Origin: Cypionkella sp.
Lineage (GTDB): Bacteria; Pseudomonadota; Alphaproteobacteria; Rhodobacterales; Rhodobacteraceae
Assembly (NCBI RefSeq): GCF_030652235.1
Contig: NZ_JAUSBA010000035.1
Span: forward strand, 1-64,000
Length of the DNA: 64,000 bases
Reading direction: 5' to 3'
The notes under the pieces are model-generated. The model was not told the DNA's origin. It was given only the letters and a program-made list of their open reading frames with translations, and searched no databases. Shown piece by piece: positions 16,757 to 24,753 of this stretch (position 1 is the stretch's first letter; each line of letters opens with the position of its first letter). The translations under genes were made by a program, and so were the position numbers.

Positions 16757-18147
16757 TCCGGCCTCCGCTGCTTAAGTAGTGGAAGGCCAAGCAGCGGCTC
16801 CAGATCACCGCGCGCTAAGAGGCCAAGATTGGATCTGGGAAATGCTGCTTCCGCAGTGAACTCTTCTTCACCCGCAGCCAAGCTGAACTCCGTGCGGGCA
16901 TAATTCCCGTTGGGGTCCAAGCGGAAAGGGTAAGCCCGCGCGATGAACTCATTCATCGCTGCCGTCGCGACCCGCATATTGAGCGTAATCACTGACGGGG
17001 CCTCTTCGATCATGCCTTTGATATAACCCGCTTCTAGTTCGTATTGGTGCGCGCCAGGAGCAGTGCGGCGGAGGTACTCCGCGCGTAAGCTGGCGGGTGA
17101 GTACACTTCACGATCCCGCAACGTGGAACCGCCTGGCTGAACGTAATCCACCCGTCCGCATACATCTGCGATCGCCATTCCTCGTGCAGCTTTGCGGAGT
17201 GGGATCACCACGCCCATGTCGAAGAGTGGCAGCAAAAACGCTTGAGCGATGAAGTCCGCCATCTGGCGAGCTTCAAGCGTATCAACGCAGCAGAACAGCA
17301 CATCGGCCTGACTGGCCGACAGCACCGCCTCTCGGCTCGTGATGGATGCCGGTATGGCCATCGCGACACCTTCGCCGCGATGACGGGCGACTGCGGAAGC
17401 GAACATTTCGACCTTGAGCCGACGCTCCTCGGCATCAGCCTGGGTGGCGTTCAAAATACGATTCAGATTGTGGGGTTCGATGCGGTCGAAGTCGATCAGG
17501 TCAACTCTGCCGAAGCCTAGACGGGCGGCTTGCTCACCTATGATCGAGCCAGTGCCTGAAACCCCGATCACGACAGCACGCAGTCGCCCCAGCTCGCGGG
17601 TCATACCGCTTGTGAATGCGACGGGCCGATCAGTGACTCTGGACGGTGGATGCTCGTTAGCCCAGATTAGGTCGATGTCATCACCGATCACTGACACGAG
17701 ATTAATTGGCCAACACGTTCCGTCCTGGTCGTACAGGCGCCCGCGCACCCGCCCATCCGGGATCATGATGGCGGAACCGTGAAGCGAGCCGAGGGCCTCA
17801 AACAGGCCAGGGATCACCCGAGCGTCGCTTTGGTCGTCGGCTCCGGAGAAGTCGAACAGGCCGCCGGGATGGGAGTGGATCAAAATGAGGGACAGATCCT
17901 CCGCCTCGGCCAGATCGATCGCCTCTTCGATCCAGAGGCCAGGCCAAACAATGCGGTTGGGTTCACGCAGCGCACAGTCATCATAAGGCACGAGGACAGC
18001 CTTTCGGACCAGTAGGCGCTGACGAGGGCCTGGCACACGGGCGCAGACAAGGATTGCCGCGGCCTCATAGCCATCGCCAGGGAAGAGATGCCGGCGGACG
18101 CAATTAAGTGTCGCTCCGGCGAAGCTGAGCGTCCAGTTCGGCATCAT
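16753..18147 (-). CDS. JAB/JAMM peptidase fused to ThiF/E1-like activating enzyme
   Basis: 464 residues. Residues 1-150 are a JAB/JAMM isopeptidase domain with the zinc set intact: Glu28, His91-x-His93, then Ser101-x-x-Asp104. Residues 190-460 are an E1/ThiF adenylating domain with the nucleotide loop GVSGTGSIIG (195-204), DLIDFDRIEPHNLNR (216-230) and FCCVDTLEARQ (285-295). In many related E1 proteins PGG is followed by a Cys-rich loop; here it is P338-G-G-S-T-L, so a Ser or Thr stands where a catalytic Cys might be expected. The likely role is to activate and process the ubiquitin-like protein of the previous gene, with which it overlaps by four bases (ATGA). Start 18147 is chosen from that overlap; an ATG further upstream (18222) lies inside the neighbour. 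Confidence 0.88.
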   Translation of the reverse strand: MMPNWTLSFAGATLNCVRRHLFPGDGYEAAAILVCARVPGPRQRLLVRKAVLVPYDDCALREPNRIVWPGLWIEEAIDLAEAEDLSLILIHSHPGGLFDFSGADDQSDARVIPGLFEALGSLHGSAIMIPDGRVRGRLYDQDGTCWPINLVSVIGDDIDLIWANEHPPSRVTDRPVAFTSGMTRELGRLRAVVIGVSGTGSIIGEQAARLGFGRVDLIDFDRIEPHNLNRILNATQADAEERRLKVEMFASAVARHRGEGVAMAIPASITSREAVLSASQADVLFCCVDTLEARQMADFIAQAFLLPLFDMGVVIPLRKAARGMAIADVCGRVDYVQPGGSTLRDREVYSPASLRAEYLRRTAPGAHQYELEAGYIKGMIEEAPSVITLNMRVATAAMNEFIARAYPFRLDPNGNYARTEFSLAAGEEEFTAEAAFPRSNLGLLARGDLEPLLGLPLLKQRRPD

Positions 18148-19253
18148 TCCCCGACTTCCTTGCTGAGGGCCGATTCGACGAGCGCCAGATGCGTGACGAC
18201 ATTGTCGGACGAAGGGTTCCACTCCGAACCCGGCCCACGATGTCGCGACCAGCCATTGTATGGCGCGCCCAGAATCGTCGCTGGAATGTGAGTGCAGTCG
18301 ATCACGCGGCCCGACACAAGTGCAAGCGGCGGATAGGTGTAAAACATATCGATCTGGGCTGCCGGGTAAGTCGGCGGGATCTCAAGGGCGAGGCGCGTCT
18401 GAGTAACGATGAATCCGGCTGGAACGGGATAGTGGTGGATGACCAGCCAACGCCTCCCCCCGTCATTCACTGTCTCCCACTTAAGGCCGGTGCAATCGAG
18501 ATAGGCTTCATCTACCTCCAGCACGTCGAAGTCCCGGTGAGGCGCCGGAGGCGCCTCACCGTTGTTAACTTCCTTCGGCGTCAGGCGGATCTTCTCGATG
18601 CCCGGGGTGCGCAGATCGACAACATCGGTCAACGCGACTTCGCGCTTCGCCTGACCCGCCACTTTCAAGAAGATGTGCCAGCTCTGGGCGACATCGAAGC
18701 CGGCCCTGATCATCGCGTCGCTGACGACGATGGTCGGCGTGTCGGACACGATGGTCACACCCTGAATATTGAGCTTCCAGGACGGCTTCCGGCCTACGAA
18801 AGCTTCGACCCCGCGCCCGTCCAGATCAACCAGGTCCTGATCACCAATCTCGCTATCGGGTTCATCAACCCGCTCGAGGTACACCGCGACGCCATCAGGC
18901 AGCTGACCGAGCTTGCGAACGATAGCGCCCGAGACGATGCGGCACGGCCACTGGAAGCGCTGACCGTCGATCGTGATGAAGTAGTCGCGATCAGTCTCGA
19001 CGATCACGAACCGGCCATCGGCACGTTTCAGGTCCACGGTCTCGCTCGGGCGAACATCCTCAAGTTCGCCGTCTGCAAGCACCTGCAGCACAACGGCGTG
19101 CTGGTTCGGCTTGAAGCCAGCCGCAGCGGCGAGCTGGGCGCCGGTCGGCGTGAGGTCGTCGATCAGCACGTTTCGGTAGGTCAGGGTCGCATCCGCAACC
19201 TCGATGCGGCGGTGCTTGCCGCGATCCGCGGTATCTTCACTCAACTCAGTCAT
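18144..19253 (-). CDS. Triple ubiquitin-like (multiubiquitin) protein fused to an E2-like domain
   Basis: 369 residues. Three successive beta-grasp ubiquitin-like units are visible at about 15-90 (ending RFVIVETDR), 90-156 (ending VEAFVGRK) and 157-235 (ending EKIRLTPKEV). After a short linker, residues 241-369 form a prokaryotic E2-family-E type domain (VLEVDEAYLDCTGLKWE, EIPPTYPAAQIDMFYTYPPL, PYNGWSRHRGPGSEW). Such Ubl-E2 genes with an E1-JAB gene constitute bacterial ubiquitin-like conjugation operons described by comparative genomics and linked to phage defence. The Ubls lack a terminal Gly-Gly because the E2 follows. GGAG lies before ATG 19253. Confidence 0.85.
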   Translation of the reverse strand: MTELSEDTADRGKHRRIEVADATLTYRNVLIDDLTPTGAQLAAAAGFKPNQHAVVLQVLADGELEDVRPSETVDLKRADGRFVIVETDRDYFITIDGQRFQWPCRIVSGAIVRKLGQLPDGVAVYLERVDEPDSEIGDQDLVDLDGRGVEAFVGRKPSWKLNIQGVTIVSDTPTIVVSDAMIRAGFDVAQSWHIFLKVAGQAKREVALTDVVDLRTPGIEKIRLTPKEVNNGEAPPAPHRDFDVLEVDEAYLDCTGLKWETVNDGGRRWLVIHHYPVPAGFIVTQTRLALEIPPTYPAAQIDMFYTYPPLALVSGRVIDCTHIPATILGAPYNGWSRHRGPGSEWNPSSDNVVTHLALVESALSKEVGE

Positions 19254-19292
19254 TTCACACTCCAGCTTTTCCGGCCAATCGCCGATGTCGCT

Positions 19293-19321
19293 AAAATGGG
19301 AATGCGTGCTAAGTATGTCAA
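19293..19321 (-). promoter_or_regulatory. Promoter of the ubiquitin-like operon
   Basis: On the minus strand a consensus TTGACA (19316-19321) is 17 bases from CATTTT (19293-19298), upstream of the Ubl-E2 start. Confidence 0.55.
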
Positions 19322-19343
19322 GCATTAACTTTGCTCGCTTGAC
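19317..19343. promoter_or_regulatory. Inverted repeat between two divergent promoters (candidate XRE operator)
   Basis: GTCAAGC (19317-19323) and GCTTGAC (19337-19343) are perfect inverted arms 13 bases apart. Each arm covers most of one of the two opposing -35 boxes, so one bound repressor could shut both promoters. Confidence 0.6.
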
Positions 19344-19367
19344 GAACTTATCAGGGTAGCCGATACT
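19339..19367 (+). promoter_or_regulatory. Promoter of the XRE/ImmA genes
   Basis: TTGACG (19339-19344) and GATACT (19362-19367), 17 bases apart, place the start about 35 bases before the XRE ATG. Confidence 0.6.
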
Positions 19368-19408
19368 CTACACGCCGGACTCCGTGTCCGGTTCGCGGAG
19401 GAGCCTGC

Positions 19409-19789
19409 ATGACCGATGATGAAACTGATCAAACCGCCCGGCCAACCAACCTCGGCCAGATCATCAAGAAGGCCCGTACCGATCTTCAGATGTCGCAACG
19501 CGATGTCGAGGAGGCGACCGGCAAAGAGATTTCGAATGCCTACTTGAGCCAATTGGAGAGCGGAAAAATCACCAAACCCTCTCCGCACATCCTATATACC
19601 CTCTCGACCGTCTTGGCGGTCCCTTACGAGACGCTGATGGAGCGAGCGGGCTACATCGTGCCGTCGGCTCAACGCCCTGACGACGTCAAGCATGGGCGGG
19701 CCGCAACGTTCGCGGTCGATAATCTAACGGCCGATGAGGAAGCCGCCCTCTTGGACTACCTCGCATACCTACGTACCAAAAAGGGCTGA
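19409..19789 (+). CDS. XRE-family transcriptional regulator
   Basis: 126 residues with an XRE/cro helix-turn-helix (LGQIIKKARTDLQMSQRDVE, NAYLSQLESGKITKPSPHIL; residues 13-80) and an acidic C-terminal tail that may contact the ImmA partner. GGAGGAG lies before ATG 19409. It is divergent from the ubiquitin-like operon across 155 bases and followed two bases later by the ImmA gene. A role as repressor of both directions is inferred from the shared operator-like repeat. Confidence 0.88.
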   Translation: MTDDETDQTARPTNLGQIIKKARTDLQMSQRDVEEATGKEISNAYLSQLESGKITKPSPHILYTLSTVLAVPYETLMERAGYIVPSAQRPDDVKHGRAATFAVDNLTADEEAALLDYLAYLRTKKG

Positions 19790-19791
19790 TC

Positions 19792-20718
19792 ATGCGGCGA
19801 CCGGACGACTGTAGCTTAACCCCAAGTCAGCTCACCCGCGTTCGCGCCGAGGCCGAGCGCGCGCTGAGAGAAGCCGGCGCACTCGGGGTTTTCCCGACGC
19901 CTGTTGAGGCGATCATGACCGTTGCGAAGGTTGAAGAGGTCAAGGAAGACGTCCTTAACCCCAGCTTCATCGACAAGCTTCGCTCCAGCGCTGAGCAGGC
20001 GGGCGGTGCCCTCAAGCGCGCTGTGGGCAAAGTGATGGGCCTGTTCCACGCCAGTGCCGGTCTGCTATTCTTGGATCAAACAATGATGGCGGTGAAGAAG
20101 CGCTTCGTGCGACTACACGAGTCTGGCCACGGCTTCATGCCCTGGCAACGTCCGATGTACGCTTGGGTCGAGGACTGTGACAATGCTCTGGACCCCGATG
20201 CAGCTGAGCTTTTCGATCGCGAAGCCAACGTCTTCGCTGCCGAAGTCCTGTTCCAGCTCGACAGCTTTCGTGACATAGCCGAAGGGGAAAAGTTCAGCAT
20301 CTAGACGCCGGTCAAGCTATCGAAGAAGTTCGACGCGTCGATTTATGCGTGCGTGCGACAGTACGTATCCAAAAATCATCGCGCCTGCGCAGTCGTGGTG
20401 TTGAACATGCCCGAATTCGTTGAGGGCGATGGCTTCCGCGCCACACTAAGACGTCCCGTTCAATCTGACAGTTTCACGACAATTTTCGGCGCTCACGACT
20501 GGAAGCCTGTCTACACGCCTGATGACGATATCGGCGCGCTGATACCGATCAGTGGCCAAAGGTCATCCGGCCAAAAATCTCTTGTCCTGCTGGACCGCAA
20601 CGGCGACCGCCATGAATGCGTTGCTGAGTCCTTTACACAGACCCACCAAGTCTTTGTTCTCATCCATGTGATAAAAACGCTAGCCGCGCCGCGACCTATT
20701 TTCCTGACAGCGGTTTAG
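19792..20718 (+). pseudogene. ImmA/IrrE-type metallopeptidase interrupted by an in-frame amber stop
   Basis: The first part, 170 residues, is an ImmA/IrrE zincin with VRLHESGHGFMPWQ (HExxH) and a downstream helix DREANVFAAEVLFQ. It stops at TAG 20302-20304 after EKFSI. The same frame then continues for 138 codons with family-like sequence (LSKKFDASIYACVRQYV, RACAVVVLNMPEF) to a TAG at 20718. The intact protein would be about 308 residues. No frameshift is needed; a single base change explains the break. The truncated product keeps the HExxH helix and may retain activity, or a suppressor tRNA could read through. Confidence 0.8.
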
Positions 20719-20857
20719 ACTGCCTCCGCAAGCACCGCAACTATGTCGCAGGCGGATAGGCCCAAGTCGCCTTGATCCGTTTTTAGTTGCCCGCCTCGGG
20801 TTTAAGCGGTTTACCTGCATACTTAGTGACAAGATCAACCTATCGCGCAGGAACGGC
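20719..20857 (+). promoter_or_regulatory. Short gap before the HipA_2-like gene
   Basis: About 140 bases with no gene and no clear promoter hexamers. GCAGGAAC precedes the next start. Confidence 0.3.
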
Positions 20858-21655
20858 ATGGCGGAAATCAACTTCGCAACAGTGTTGCTTGGGGCGGCAG
20901 GCTTCACGGAAGGCAACGTCAACGAGACGTATCGTGGGCAGGTTTTACTTCATGGCGGAGAGATCAGGCAGGCAATAATCAAGGATCTCGATCTGATCCA
21001 GCTCTGCAACGAGCTACTCGCCTTTTGCCTGGCCCGTCGGCTTGGCCTGCCCATCCCCGACAGTTTCCTTGGGTTGGTCCGTCCCGACATACTGAGCGTG
21101 AACAAGGCACCTGCACTGCCCGATGGTTCCCGTTTGGTTTTCGTCAGCACCGATGTGAAGGTACCGAACGTCACATTTCGGCTTCGCGCGTCAACACCGA
21201 TAGGTAAACGTGCCATCATCGACCAAATCTCAAAATGGCCAGACTTAGGCAAACTCTATGCATTCGACGCTTGGATTGCCAACATTGACCGCCATTGCGG
21301 CAACCTTCTTTTCGGCAGCGTCGGGGATACATGGCTGATTGATCACGGCCATTGCTTCACTGGACCGACTTGGGGGCCATCTGATCTCGACCCCGCCAAA
21401 GAGTTTGCCAGTCGGCTGTCCGAGTGGATGACTCCTTTCCTGAGTACTGATCAAAAGGATACCCGACGCACAGAAGCGCAAGCGTTCGAGGCTGCGCTGG
21501 CGGGGTTTGATGCCGAGGAACCTACTAAGTCCAGCCGCGTGGTGGATCTGATGCCGATGAATTATGTTGACGCCCTAAAGCAGTTCCTGACGCAGCGCAG
21601 CGCTCAGGTCACTTTCCATGCCAGCAAAGCGCTTAATGTGCCGGTGATGTTATGA
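20858..21655 (+). CDS. HipA_2-like kinase-fold protein
   Basis: 265 residues resembling the short HipA-like (HipA_2) family rather than full HipA. Kinase-type landmarks are AIIKDLD (Lys42), ELLAFCLARRLGLPIPDS, the catalytic-loop-like NIDRHCGNLLF (Asp144, Asn149) and WLIDHGHCF (Asp162). HipA kinases phosphorylate translation factors to cause growth arrest; targets of HipA_2 proteins are not known to me. No HipB-like partner is adjacent, but the following gene overlaps by four bases (ATGA) and is the obvious partner. Confidence 0.8.
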   Translation: MAEINFATVLLGAAGFTEGNVNETYRGQVLLHGGEIRQAIIKDLDLIQLCNELLAFCLARRLGLPIPDSFLGLVRPDILSVNKAPALPDGSRLVFVSTDVKVPNVTFRLRASTPIGKRAIIDQISKWPDLGKLYAFDAWIANIDRHCGNLLFGSVGDTWLIDHGHCFTGPTWGPSDLDPAKEFASRLSEWMTPFLSTDQKDTRRTEAQAFEAALAGFDAEEPTKSSRVVDLMPMNYVDALKQFLTQRSAQVTFHASKALNVPVML

Positions 21656-22578
21656 CCCTTCGACTGGACTCCAGCCGCTTCCCTTCACTGAAGGAGAGCG
21701 TCCGCGCTCATTGGGCACCGATCCTGCTTGAGCCAATTTCAGGATCTGATGAGAGATTTGTTATCGGTGTTGCTGCAGCGAATGCCACTGGATTTCACGT
21801 CGAACTTGCGAACTGCCATGAAAAGATAACATGCTTCTATGGCGAAAACGCGCCTACCATCGTTAACGCAATTACCTTGGCTGGCATGTGCTTGCGTGAG
21901 GACCTGGCGGAACGGTCGATTGAGGCGCTGTTCTCCCCTGACCCTCCGGTCTCCGGTGTTACAATTGGAAGTTGTCGGGAGGCAGAAGGAGCGAGTTTAG
22001 AGGCCTTGACCCAAAGCTGGATGGCTGCGCTTTCGTCTTTGTATTCACCCCGCACCAGTCACGATGTGCAGTCCTTGACGATGTTGGCGGTAGGTGATGC
22101 CGAGGGCCAACGGGCAGGAGACCGTCTGCCCTTCTTGGTCTGCGATTTCGTCAAATCCCAACGCGAAGGCTTCGGCGAGTATTTCAGCACCGACATCAGA
22201 GAAGCGCGCGCCCGGCGTTCCAAGGGTGGAAGCCACCGCGTCGTCATTGATTTCGCGGGACCTAGGCTGGTCGCCAATTTCGGGACACTGAAAGCTGGCG
22301 CCATCACGAACTCGGTGCATCTGATCAAGCGGCGTCTATGGGATCTCAAGGTCGAGCGAGATCGGGAGCCGCACAGCATCTTGGCTAGAGCACATGAGAT
22401 GATCCTCCATCGCCCGCCGAAGGATGACCCCCAAGTTTCTGACCAACAACAAGCCAACATCAGCGAGGCGCTGGAAGACCTTGAACAGCAGGCCGATCAA
22501 GAAGAATTGCGCCTGCTTGCGCTCGATACAGTTCAGTCAATCGGCAACCGCGTTCTGCAATACGAACTGGCGGCATAA
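21652..22578 (+). CDS. Unrecognised partner of the HipA_2-like gene
   Basis: 308 residues, start overlapping the previous stop. No family recognised. The N-terminal third (IGVAAANATGFHVELAN) seems a mixed alpha/beta domain, the middle holds KGGSHRVVIDFAGPRLVANF, and the C-terminus from about 255 is a charged coiled coil (LEDLEQQADQEELRLLAL). HipA_2 genes are often paired with a DUF3037 gene of about 130 residues; this one is in the same place but more than twice as long, so it may be a divergent relative or a replacement. Confidence 0.7.
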   Translation: MTLRLDSSRFPSLKESVRAHWAPILLEPISGSDERFVIGVAAANATGFHVELANCHEKITCFYGENAPTIVNAITLAGMCLREDLAERSIEALFSPDPPVSGVTIGSCREAEGASLEALTQSWMAALSSLYSPRTSHDVQSLTMLAVGDAEGQRAGDRLPFLVCDFVKSQREGFGEYFSTDIREARARRSKGGSHRVVIDFAGPRLVANFGTLKAGAITNSVHLIKRRLWDLKVERDREPHSILARAHEMILHRPPKDDPQVSDQQQANISEALEDLEQQADQEELRLLALDTVQSIGNRVLQYELAA

Positions 22579-22928
22579 TTCCGCCAAAAGGCAGTGTTGA
22601 CACTTTGTTAATCCACAAGAAAAGCAGCACTCGCGCCCACCTCGCCGCGTGCTGCTTGAGCGATAGCTTTTCGGGTTCGCTGGAGCGACCGTGTAGCGCT
22701 GCCGTCAGGCTGCTTCCCGCCCGTTGCTCAACTCAAAGCCCCATCGACGCAGCCGGTCCTTTGCGTGCTTTTGACGCCTCGGCATCCCGGATGCACATTG
22801 TCCCCGCAGCCGCCTTTGTAAATAGATGCAACCAAAGGTCATACAAAGTGATTGATCAGGGACAAGCAATTTCTCATCCGAGACCAGCTTTAACCCAGAC
22901 GAGTGCATCGGTGCACGCTTCGCTTTCG
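22579..22928. other. Intergenic region with a terminator-like hairpin
   Basis: 350 bases without a gene. AAGCAGCAC (22623-22631) pairs with GTGCTGCTT (22650-22658) shortly after the 308-residue gene and may end that transcript. The rest shows nothing recognisable. Confidence 0.5.
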
Positions 22929-24314
22929 TTACGCCAACGCCAGTCCAACGGGTTCCGGGGCTAGCGTCTCGCCAGCCGCCAGCAGTAGGTCTTCGCGAAA
23001 CTGATCGGCCACAAGCTGAACCCCGACCGGCTTTGAGCCCACGGAACCAGCGGCAACGGTCAGGCCCGGCAAGCCCATGAATGGAATGGCGATCATCGTA
23101 AGCTGCGCCTCCAGCACCGCATCGAACGCGGCAGGCGAGGCGACATCCTGGTGATTAAGGAACGGCAACTCACCTGAAACGGGGCACAGCACCAGCGGCC
23201 ATTCCGCCAGAAAGGTCCGCCACAGCCGGGTGAGGCGCGCACGCGCTTTCAATGTGACCATCAGGTCGGGCAGATCAATCTCGGGGCAATGGCGGGTCAT
23301 CTGTGCATAGACGAAATTTGCATCCAGATCGTTTTCGGCGCGCAACGCGGCTGTGCCGTCCTGTCTGAACTCGGCCATCCACAGGCGCAACTGCATGTCG
23401 CGCGCCTCGCGCAAGGGCGGCGGTGTCACATCTTCAACCTGATACCCCGCGTCGCTCAGCTTGGCTGCTGCGGCGCGAAGCGCATCGCGGACCGGCTGGG
23501 CCACCTTCATGCCATCGGGCGCCTCGACATAGGCGACCTTGCGCGACATATCGGCACCCCGCAGCGGCATCGGCTGCCACCAAGGATCGCGCATGTCCCG
23601 AGCAGCCATTGCAGCCAATGCAAGTCGCAGATCTGGGATTGATCGCGCCAGCGGCCCGGACACCGCCATCAACTGCCCACCGATCAGCCGATCTCCGGCG
23701 GTGGCGTTAAAACCGGGAACACGCCCTAGCGACGGGCGCAGCCCGTGCACGCCGCAGGCATAGGCCGGATATCGGATCGACCCGGCAATGTCGGTGCCAT
23801 GGCTGATCGCTCCCATGCCCGACGCGACCGCAGCCCCGGCCCCGCCGGACGATCCCCCCGGCGTAAGGCTATCGTCGCGCGGGTTTGTCGTCGCACCGTG
23901 CAGGCTGTTACGCGTGAACCATCGCAGTGAAAAGGCGGGGGTGTTCGTGCGACCCACGACAATTGCACCCGCCTTGCGCAGGTTGGCCACTACGGGGCTG
24001 TCAGCCTCTGCCATAAGCCCGGTTTGGGTGCGCAAACCGTTCGTGGTGGCAAAGCCAGTCTGGTCGACATTCACCTTGATCGTCACCGCGATGCCAGTCA
24101 GTGGACCTGGAACCTCGCCACGGGCCAGATCGATGTCTGCGGCTTCTGCCGCTGCAAGAGCCTGCTCATCCATCCGCTGCACAATGCTGTTCAGGGCGGG
24201 GTTCACGGCCTCGATCCGTTCCAGTACCGAAGCAACAGCTTCCTTGACGGAAATCTGCCGCTCGGCAATGAAAGGCGCCAGTTCGCTTGCAGTCAATTTC
24301 CAAAGCGCAGTCAT
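22929..24314 (-). CDS. Amidase-signature family hydrolase
   Basis: 461 residues. The amidase-signature triad is complete: Lys80 (GIAVTIKVN), cis-Ser155 (TPGGSSGGAGAAVA) and nucleophile Ser179 (GTDIAGSIRYPAY). These enzymes cleave C-N amide bonds of varied substrates; gene context does not identify one. It lacks the features of GatA as part of a GatCAB set, so a catabolic amidase is more likely. GGAAAG precedes ATG 24314. It is followed downstream only by the hairpin region of the opposing operon. Confidence 0.88.
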   Translation of the reverse strand: MTALWKLTASELAPFIAERQISVKEAVASVLERIEAVNPALNSIVQRMDEQALAAAEAADIDLARGEVPGPLTGIAVTIKVNVDQTGFATTNGLRTQTGLMAEADSPVVANLRKAGAIVVGRTNTPAFSLRWFTRNSLHGATTNPRDDSLTPGGSSGGAGAAVASGMGAISHGTDIAGSIRYPAYACGVHGLRPSLGRVPGFNATAGDRLIGGQLMAVSGPLARSIPDLRLALAAMAARDMRDPWWQPMPLRGADMSRKVAYVEAPDGMKVAQPVRDALRAAAAKLSDAGYQVEDVTPPPLREARDMQLRLWMAEFRQDGTAALRAENDLDANFVYAQMTRHCPEIDLPDLMVTLKARARLTRLWRTFLAEWPLVLCPVSGELPFLNHQDVASPAAFDAVLEAQLTMIAIPFMGLPGLTVAAGSVGSKPVGVQLVADQFREDLLLAAGETLAPEPVGLALA

Positions 24315-24753
24315 ATGATCTTTCCACTAAGGCCAGCCGCTGCTCAGATGTCGGCCCGGCAAGGGCAGGATGACAGTCCAATCCGAGCGCGACAATCGGC
24401 AAAAACTGGCAAATTCGGTAGTACATGAGGCCAGCGCGATATAACGACGAAGATGCAGCACTTAGGGCAATCGTGTTGCTGTTGGTCACGGCCCTTAGCC
24501 GCCGGTCGAGAGCGTTCCTACGCTGCGGTGCGGCTTCCCCGAAGCGGCCGTTCATGCCTCGGCGCAGCGAAATCCGGGGACGAATGTCTCTGGTGCGGAC
24601 AAGACCGTCATCTGCCAAAACCGTTATGGCAAGCCTACTCGGGCTTTGAAAACCGGAGCTTCAGCTTTCGTCCGCTAGCCGAATACCATAAGACTGTTCA
24701 AAATCTATTTTTTAGTTTCAAAGCGACACGGTTGCGCCTATCAAGTTACCGGA
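24315..24753. other. Intergenic region with a dispersed repeat copy
   Basis: No gene in about 440 bases. GCGGCTTCCCCGAAGCGGC and following CGTTC (24530-24553) resemble 16296-16318. Confidence 0.4.

Noticed and set aside
18189-19328. A 379-codon plus-strand frame opposite the Ubl-E2 gene
   Set aside because: The minus-strand gene has Ubl and E2 motifs, ribosome-binding site and coupling, whereas this frame has none.
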